A DNA stretch of 64,000 bases, from contig JAHFCF010000010.1 in NCBI GenBank assembly GCA_023249645.1, positions 1 through 64,000 of the forward strand. Direction: 5' to 3'. Under the pieces are notes generated by a model. That model did no database searches. It saw nothing but the letters and a program-made list of their open reading frames with translations, and was not told where the DNA came from. The stretch's first letter is position 1. Every line of letters begins with the position of its first letter. This document shows, piece by piece, positions 18,901 to 27,900 of the stretch. This stretch comes from Elusimicrobiota bacterium. Its GTDB lineage: Bacteria > Elusimicrobiota > Elusimicrobia > UBA1565 > UBA9628. The translations under genes and the position numbers were made by a program.

Positions 18901-21900
18901 CTGCTCAACCGCTCCAAGGACAATGCGCAATCTCGCATGACCCATGGGGACCCCAACAATCCCTCGGCCTTCAGCCTGCAGATGTTCTTGGACATCCTCA
19001 ACGGGTATACCGACTCCTCCAAGGTGCACCACAGCGGCATCAACGACTACATCGCCCTGGCCAATCAGGGGATCTCTCTTCTGCCCACCATCCCGGACGA
19101 GGCTGCCCTGATCGCCGTGTGGAAGGTCCCCGATCCCTTCGCTCTGACCCAGGATCAGGTCACCCAGCAAGGCTTTGCCAAGATCCTCGATGATCGGCAG
19201 GCCTATTGGTCTGATATGCAGACCACCTATCAGGGATATCTCACGACAGTCAGCCAGATGCTCTCGGATGATCCCGCGCTGGCCCCGATGGTCGACGTGT
19301 TCGGCAACACCCACCCGACCTCGCTGTCGCAATGGAAGAAGCAGATGAGCGGCCAGCTGGCCGGCTCCCAGTCCCTGACCAAACAGTACCTCAATGCGCT
19401 CGATGCCGCGGCCGCGCAGATCAACAAGGCCGCGGCGCCCGGCAGCCAGCTGCCCATGCTCTCAGCCCTCTCTCTGGATCAACTGGAGACGGCGCTGACG
19501 CCTTATGTTCAGAAATTGGAGAACGTTCAGTTCCAGGCCAACATCGACCCCGGAGTGGCGTTCCAAGCCAAGCTGGGCCTGGCGGCCGCGGCCCAGACCT
19601 TCCCCTACGCCGCCTACAACTTGATCCTTTGGGGCCAGGCTCAGGCCACGATCCCTCAGATCGACCAGGCTGTCGGCGTTCTCCAGTCAGTTCAGCCGAA
19701 ATTCCAGGACATCATGGGGATGTTCACTGAGATTTTCAACGACATCCAGGCCGACCGGGTGTTCATCGCTGAATCGAAGCCCAACAATGGCGATCAGCAG
19801 AAGCTTCTGACCCGGAAAGAAAACCTGCTCAGAGACCTCTTGCGCTACCTCACCGAGGCCCAGACCCTTTTGGGAAGCAAGAACAAGGCGAACAGCCTCA
19901 TCGGGTACATGCAGCAATCCGTCAATCAGCTCAAACCGAACGACCAGTCAGGCCCTTACTACCAGCTCTACTATTACCAGAACTACCTGCAGACCAGCCT
20001 CAACAGCCTCTACAGCCAGACCATGCCCTGGGCCATGATCACCTACGGCGCCAAGACGCCGAACGATTTCGCCAAGCTCACATCCCAGGATACGCAGGCC
20101 GGTCTCGCTTCCATCGACTCTTTCAGCGGCACCCTTTCGGACTATCTCAGCAATCCGCAGACGGGCGTGAAGTATTACCAGCAGCTGGTCGACCGCCGCG
20201 CGGGCAAGAACGGCTACAACGGCACCGAGCAGGACAATGTGACCAACGGCGCGGTTCCCTACACCTATGACGCGTTCTATTCCAAGGAAGGGGGAGGGCC
20301 GTACGCCCTGCCGGCGAAGGTCGTGAAATACACGAAGGAGCGTCAGCAGCGGGCCAAGGAGCTGACGGATTCCGCCGTCACGCTCAACCAGATCCTCGAC
20401 GAGCTCCAGACCTTGAGCGGCCAAGGATTCATCCGCTTCCCGGTCTCCGTGAATCCGGACGATGCCAACAGCGTCGCCGCCGTCAATGCCTTGCAGCAGC
20501 CCCTGCTCGATCTCAAGACCCAATTGGTGACCCTGGGCAACTCGGCCAATGATGTCGCGGGCGCTCCCAGCATCAGCCTGGCGGGCGGCACGAGCATCCC
20601 GGTCGGGACCAAGGATACGCTCACCTTCACCAACAATCAGCAGAAGATCGCGTTCTTGGCTCTGCAGGCGGGCGAGTATCTGGTGCCTTCGAGCATCACG
20701 GGCGCCCGGTATGCCTACTCGCATCCGGGCGTCGTCGCCCCCAAGACCGCATACGCCCTGTCCATGGCCAGGCTCCTTTATTCGGACGCCATCATCTCGT
20801 CGTCGAATGACGCCCTCCACAACCAGATCCCGGTGGCCGATCAGAAGCTCGCGGAGATCTCCCAGGCCTTGAGCGCCGCCATCAACGATGCGGCGGCCAA
20901 CCGCGCCATCGTGGCCAAGAACTTCCAGAATGTCGATCCGGAAGCGGCCTACCAGCGGGAGCTGGGCATCTATACCCAGCTCTCCACGGCCCTGGGCGAT
21001 GTGGGCAACTTCTTCAACCAGAAGCTCACCTGGGACAAGGCGAGCCTGGAGACCATCCAGCAGGTCGGGACTTATTATGCCACCATGGCTTCCTCGGTCT
21101 ACGGCACGAACAACCAGACTTTGGGCCCCACCGGCGGCCTGGCTGTCAACGCCGCCGAGCTGCAGGCCTGCAATGAGCTGCTCTCCACCATGGGACAGGC
21201 CCGGGTCCAGCTGGAGGACTACCGCCGGCAGTTGGAGGGCTACATCCAGAAGATCGGCAAGCAGCCTGTCCACGACTTGGGGCAGAGCTTCGGCAAGCTG
21301 CTGGACGATGTCCAGCGCGTTCTGGAAGCCTCGGTCGGCGCCAACAAGATCAGCGGCCAGGCCCAGCGCAGCGAGACCATCCTGAAGACCCTTATCGCCC
21401 AGGCCCAGGATCAGCAGACGGTCCTCAAGCGCGAGCTGGACCAGCTCAAGAATGACGGCGGGACCTTGCCTCCCGAGCTTTTGAGCCGCATCGAGGCCCT
21501 GCATCTGGGCCGCAACGCCTGGGCCATGACCACGGACAAGGGCCAATCCGTGATAGTGAAAAAGTCCGAGTTCAAGAATTTCGTCGAGTCCATCCTGGGC
21601 ATGCTGCAGTCCTCCAACCCCAGCCTCAGCATCGAAGCGCTCAAAACGGACATCCTCAAGGATCCCCGCGCTTTGACCGGCTTCATCAAGGATTCCTCCA
21701 TGCTCGACACGGGAGGCTCGGACGGGTTCTACATCTACTATAAGACCGACCTGGGCTTCTCCCACGGCCTGGAATCATCCAACTTGGTCAGCTTGGAGAA
21801 CATCGCCGAGGCCTTCTCCGACAGTCCTTTTGCCACCAGCTTCGGCGTCTCCGCCCACCAGTTCTCCGACATGGGCGCGTCCGACGGAGACCGGGGCGTG

Positions 21901-24900
21901 GACATGCAGCTCTCCAGCACCAAGGGCGAGCACTGGGTCAACTACTTCAACTCGGGCTTCCATCATTCCCTGGTGAACGTGCCGGCCGGCGTGACGACCA
22001 TCGATCAGATCAGGGCCGACCGCGTCTTGATCATGGACCGCTTCGCCTTCGTGCTCCTCGACGACCGCCTCTTCGTGTGCCTGGGCGGGTTCAGGGATTT
22101 CGCCGCGCAGCAGGCCGGCGAGAACCCCGTCTACAGCGGCGGCGAGGTGAAGACCACGCTTAAGATGACCGAGATCGCGACGCTCGGCTACGAACAGCGT
22201 TACATTTTCATCCACGATCCCAGGAAATTCCTCGAACAGGTCGACTTCTCCACGGGCTTCGACCCGAGCCTCGACCTCAAGGACACCATCGCCTCCCAGG
22301 CCCCGAACTCCCGCGATTCCTTCAAGAAGGGCGGCGTGACCTTGGACTTGCGCAAGCTCATGAACGCCCAGGACGACCTGACCATGGAGCTTTACTTCGC
22401 GCAAACCACCGACACGGAGGGCGACCCCGGCCTTCCCGGCACGCAGGGTCTCTCTCAGAAGTCCGCGGGCGTGAAGATCCTCAAGGGCTATTCCATCCGC
22501 AATTCCGAAAACAAGGAGGTCGTCCGCATCACGGACAAGGTCGGCGAGGATCTCGGCCAGCGCTACAACACGGTCTCCAACCAACTCTCCGTGCAGCTGC
22601 CCGATTCCGGCGTTGTCATCAGCGCCGACGGCCAGATCATGGGCACGGGAAAGCAGTATTATGGAAAAACCTATGACGTGGGCGTCTCCCAGAGCATCGG
22701 TTCCAAGACGAACATCAAGCTTGGGATATCCGCCCCCTATGTGGGCGCCCCGGCCCGGCCGTTTGTCAGCTTCACCTCCCAGTTCAGCCTGCAGAATCTT
22801 CTTGACGGGGTGAGGGGCAGGGCCAGCGAGGCCCTCAAGGGCGCGCAATCGACCCAGGCTCTCCAGGAGGGGGTCGAAAAATTCTTCCGGGAGGACCGAT
22901 CGCCCCAGGCCGCGGCCGTGAAGGGCGCCATCGCCGCGGACATCGGCCAGCAGCTCATCAAACAGGACATGGGCACCTTGACGCAGGGCATCCTGGTGGG
23001 GCGCGATGCCGGCTCCTTCTTCAACAATGCCAACAGCAAGGCGATGGTCGGCTTCGTCACCAACGCCGTTTCCCGCAGCTTTACGGACCGGGCCGCCTCT
23101 CCCGCTTCAGCCGCGAGCTATACGGAGGGGGTCATGAACCGGACCCAGAAGGCCTTCCTCCAGGCCAAGGCCGCGGGCCTGGCGCGCGAGGGCCTGCGCC
23201 TGCAGATGCGCCTGGCCGATATCGTCAAGGACTGGGAGGCGGCGGTCATCGCCGTGGCCCAGGCCCAGTGGGAGCTTAAGATCGCGGCGGGGGCCGCTGC
23301 CACGCCCGAGGAAGCCGCGACGCGGCTGGTCCAGGCCCAGGCGCGCTACAATCAGGCGCTCCTGAACTACAATCAGGTCGCGGGCAGGGACCTCTCCGCT
23401 CCCTTCCCCTTCGGGGATCTCAGCGCCGGGGGCCTAAAGTCTCTCTTCAGCGAGACCGAGAAGCTCCTGGCCGCGCCGGACAGGTTCTCGCAGATCCTGC
23501 GCTCGCTCGACAAAAAAGAGCTCGAGGGGCTCTTGAACTCGAAGAGATGGCATGGGTGGGGCTCGCTCGACAGGCCCTTGGCCGGGGACGCCCCCGTGAA
23601 CATCATGGACTTGGCGGACTTCCATGACGCGACGCGCTGGGAGACGCTCAACACCATCATCGACGGCATCGCAGGCGTGGACCAGTTCTCCCTGGGCATC
23701 GGCCTGCAGCTGCCGGACATGATGTCGCAGCAGATGGTCAACGGCGGAGGCCGGGTGCAGAAGCCCCTCTGGAATCCCGCCGCGCAGCCGCGCGACCAGG
23801 CCTACCGGGCGGAAGCTCTGGCCAGCCAAGACGAGATGCTCCAAGCCCTTTCCGAGTGGCGGCTCAAGGCCGCCCATGAGGCGCAGGCGGCCCAAGTCTT
23901 GGGCCAGAAGGCTGGCGGTCTGGATGCAGGCTTGAAGGCTTCCGCCGCGGATCTGGGATCCTCCGCCGCGGCCTACCGCAACGGGTATTCGAGCCCCTCG
24001 CGCCTGCGCGCGGCCTATGATTCGTGGCATTGGTATGAAAGCCAGGTGCTCGAGGCTCGGGGCAGCGCGATCCTCTCCAGGTTCTGGTCCTCGGCGGACT
24101 CCAGGCTTTTGGCCGGCAAGGAGCCCTCGACGATCGCCGGCGACGATCCTCTCCAGCTCACCAACCTTCAGGGTCTCGCCATGAAGTCTCATAGCCTCGA
24201 TGAGCTTGCCAATCGCCAGAAGGCCGCGGCGCAGATGATCCGGGTCGACGATCGACGCCTCCAGAAGGTCTCCTTGGGCGTTTCCGCGGGCCTCAATTTC
24301 ACGGCCGTGGGCCTCGGCCTGATCCCGGTGCTCTCCATCACGGGCATCCCGGTGACGCCCTCACTGGACTTCGAGATCAAGCCTTCGGAGATGCGGGCCC
24401 TTCAGCGCCAAGAGCACAAGGGCGAGGAAGACTACTACCAGAGTCTCCAGGACGAGTTGGAGGGCGATCTGGCCGTGCGCTTCACCCAGAGCGTCGTGTC
24501 CTACAAAACGGCTGAGAAGACGGCGAAGGCGGTCGATGAGGCCCGGGCAGGCCTCCAAGGCCTGGAGCTCGACAAGGCCTTGGCGCGCATGAAGGACGCT
24601 GAGCTTCAGATGAGCCAGGCTCAAGCCACCATGAACCACCTCCTCGGCCGCGATCCCAACGCGCCGCTCGACCTCTCGGCTCTGGACGCCGATCAGGCCG
24701 TCAAGGATCTGGAGCAGCGCATGGCGTCCAGGAATCTGGCGCAATCCCAGCGCGCGGTGCTCGCCCAACGCGTGCAGATCGCCCGGGCCATCGAGGCCCG
24801 GCTGCGCCAGGGAGAGGACATCGACCATCTGCGTCTGGATCCCTTGTCCTTCCTTGCCTGCTCCATCGGCCAGCTCATCCACACGATCGGCGGTCCGAGC

Positions 24901-27900
24901 GCGACCCAGTCCGAGCGCGCCCAGGCGGCTTTCTTCCAGCTTCTCACGGAAGTGCAGGCCCAGTCCGCCTATGAGCAGAGCGTGGCGGCGCAGACCAGCC
25001 GGCTGGGCATGGAAATGAGATCTCTTCAGGCGCAGCTGCAGACCCTCCCGGAAAAGACCGATCTGGAGCATCGGCTCAAGCGCGCGGAGCTGGAAGGCGC
25101 GATCGGCGCGGACCGCATCGCCCTCTCCTCCCTGGGCCAGTCGGCGCCGGCGGCCGCGTCCGCTCAGGACTTCCCAACGAATTTCGTGGAACTCAAGGAC
25201 CGCTTGGCCAAGACCGCGCGGGCGGCTTCGGCCCAGGCCCCGGGCTCCGCGGTCGATCCCATCCCCGCGCAGCTCCAAGAGCACGACGCGGCCGCGGGCT
25301 ACATGAGATATTTCTACGCCAACAGCGGCTTGAATCCCAACGACAAGATCTACCAGGGCTTCGCCGATGGCTGGCTTGAGCTGCGCTGGCAAAGGGCTCA
25401 GCTCGATGACAGGGCCGCCTCGAAGCTCATCCAGCTGCGCCAGGAGAGGCACGACCATGTGCGTGAGAACGTCCAGGCCGGCGCCGCGGCCCATGCCGAG
25501 CTCTTGGCCGAGCAGTTCGCCTTCAAGACGCGCCTGTGGCGCTCGCTGCAGGGCCGCCGGGAGCTCGAGCCGGTCGCGGACAAGCTGCGCCTGGAGCTCA
25601 AGGAGCAGAGCATCCAGATGGCCGCCCTTCTCGGTTCTGACCCAGGCCTGAAGCCTGAGGACAAGCCGGAAGCGGTCCAAGAGAAACTCAATGAGCTTTG
25701 CGACAGGCTCATGGCCCTGGTGGCCAGCGATCCCTCGGCCCGGGGCCTGGCGGGCATGACCGAGGATTTCCTCGGCCAGGTGCGCGCTCGCCAGCTCGAC
25801 CATGTCCGCCGCACGCTTTTCGGAGACGGCATGCCGGATGTGCTGGGCCACGCGGATTCCCTGATGGGCCAGCTGCGCGCCGATGTCATCTCCGAGCAGA
25901 TGAGCTACAAGGGCTTCACCCCGGGCCTGGCTTTCGGCGTGTTCCACGGCCAGAAGGTGGGCGCGGCCTTCCTGGAGGCTCCGGACCCGCAGGCCATCGA
26001 GGGCGCCTTGACCAAGATCCTCTCCGACTCCCTGCGCCAGGAGCTTCAGTCCCAGGGCCGCATCAAGGAACTCTCGGTGCATCTGGCCCAGCTCATGAAC
26101 CAGGTCTCCGACGGGACCAAGGGCATCGAGGCCCAGGGCAAGCTCATCGAGATGCTTGAAAAGGAATATCGCAACCGCTCCGCTTTGGCGCACGATAAGG
26201 CCGAGATGAAGGAAGCCTCTGCGGTCCTCGATCGGCTGCTCTCGGCGTATCAGGAGATGAACCGTCTGGTCACGGACACCAAGGGCGCCTTCATCGTGCT
26301 GACCGGCGAGATCGACGCCCTCAATCTGGCCGACGACCGCTTGCCGGCCATGTCGCCGCTTTCGACCGACGCCCCCAAGTTCGGTGAGGACCCCACGGCG
26401 GAACTCCTGGTCTACGGGACCGAGAGGATGCTCGATGAGGGCTTCGCCCGGCGCTTCGACGAGCAGCTCGTCGAGTTCGGTCCTGGCTTGACGGCCGAGG
26501 GCCGAGAGAAGATCCAGGCCGGCGCGCGGGCCTATCGTCGGGCCGTGGCCCAGAGCCAAGAATTGTCCCGAAGCGATCTTTCCGCGGACCAGAAGATGCG
26601 CCGGGCCATCGCCATCGACAAGGAAGGCCATCGCCAGAAGCTCCAGGCCGATCTGGCCGGCCTCTGGGACGCCATGCGCCAGCTGCCGGGCGCCGACAGG
26701 TCTTGGAAAGGCTTCCTGGGATTCATGCAGGACGACATCGCCCGCGAGGAGCGCCGCGCCGAGGGCGCGCGCACCGAGCGCTTCGAGACCGCCACGCTCA
26801 TGCGCGACGCCTACTGGCACGCCGTGGCCGCGCCCGCGGATGTCGAAGCGGCCTTCAAGCGCCTCGAAGGCCTGCGCCGACATCTGGCCGACGCCCGCCA
26901 GGCCTTGGCCGAGAGCCGCCAGGCGGAGCTCTCCTTAGACCCGGTCCGCTTCCTGTCCCAGAACGCCGCCCTGGACGAGTATCTCAAGGCCGAGGCCGCC
27001 TTCGACAACGCGCTCATCGAGACTTTCGATCTGCCGCAGGTGCGCGCTGACGACGACTTGGCGCGCAGCCTGAACATCCTCTATGATCTGCGCCGCACTT
27101 TGGGCCGTACGGGCGACGCCTGGCGCTTCGGCCGGGGCCTGCGGGCCGTCAACGGACTCATCAGCGTGGAGGAGGCAAGGCTCCTGGCCCTGCGCTGGGA
27201 CGGCGCTCCTCGCCAGCAGATCGACGCCGCGGCCGTCAGTCTTCAGGACCTGCGGGCCATGCGGGCCCGCTGGCTCGACGGCAAGGTCAGCCCTGCGGAA
27301 GAGGCGGCCCTGCGCGTGTCGGGAGGCGTGGACGCGGCCGAGGCCGCGCGCGCGCAATCAACGATCTTGTCTCAGTGGAAAGAGAACGGCCTGGTCCTTC
27401 AGAATGGATTGAGGAGCCAGGAATTCATCGTGGCGGACCAGCCTGACAAAACCTACACCTACGCTCAGCTCTTCGGCCCCGGCGGATTGCAGGAGAAAGG
27501 CAAGCTTCTCTTCTTCGAGAAAAAGGTCCCTCTGGACAATCTCCATAAAGCCATGCATCCCTGGGCGGCCCTGCCCCAGCTGGCGCAGAGCGTCATGTAC
27601 GTGTATCTGGGCGACAAGGATTCCCTGCCCCAGGGGCTCTATCCCACCTTGGAGAGCGCGCTGGAGCAGCCTGGGGCTTTCGGCCGCGTCATCATGTCGG
27701 CCCAGGGTGCCGTGGAGCTGAAGAAAGACGCTGACAAGCTGTCCCTGGATCGCCAGCGGATGGGCTGGATCCTGGTCAAGAGGGATTTCGGCTTCGCGCG
27801 CGACGGCCAGGGACGGATGGCCGCAGTCTTCATGACCCAGAACGATTTCGACGCGCGCATCCAGTCCTTCCAGCACGCGAGCCATGATGTGGCGGCGGAC

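Noticed and set aside
24361..26883. 840-codon open frame antisense to the 4681-aa gene, and similar long antisense frames (e.g. 3643-4962, 8644-10254, 44801-45973, 53698-54549)
   Set aside because: Low-complexity Arg/Leu/Gly/Ala-rich translations with no domain or motif, lying wholly inside well-supported genes. They arise because GC-rich codon use removes stop codons from the opposite strand.
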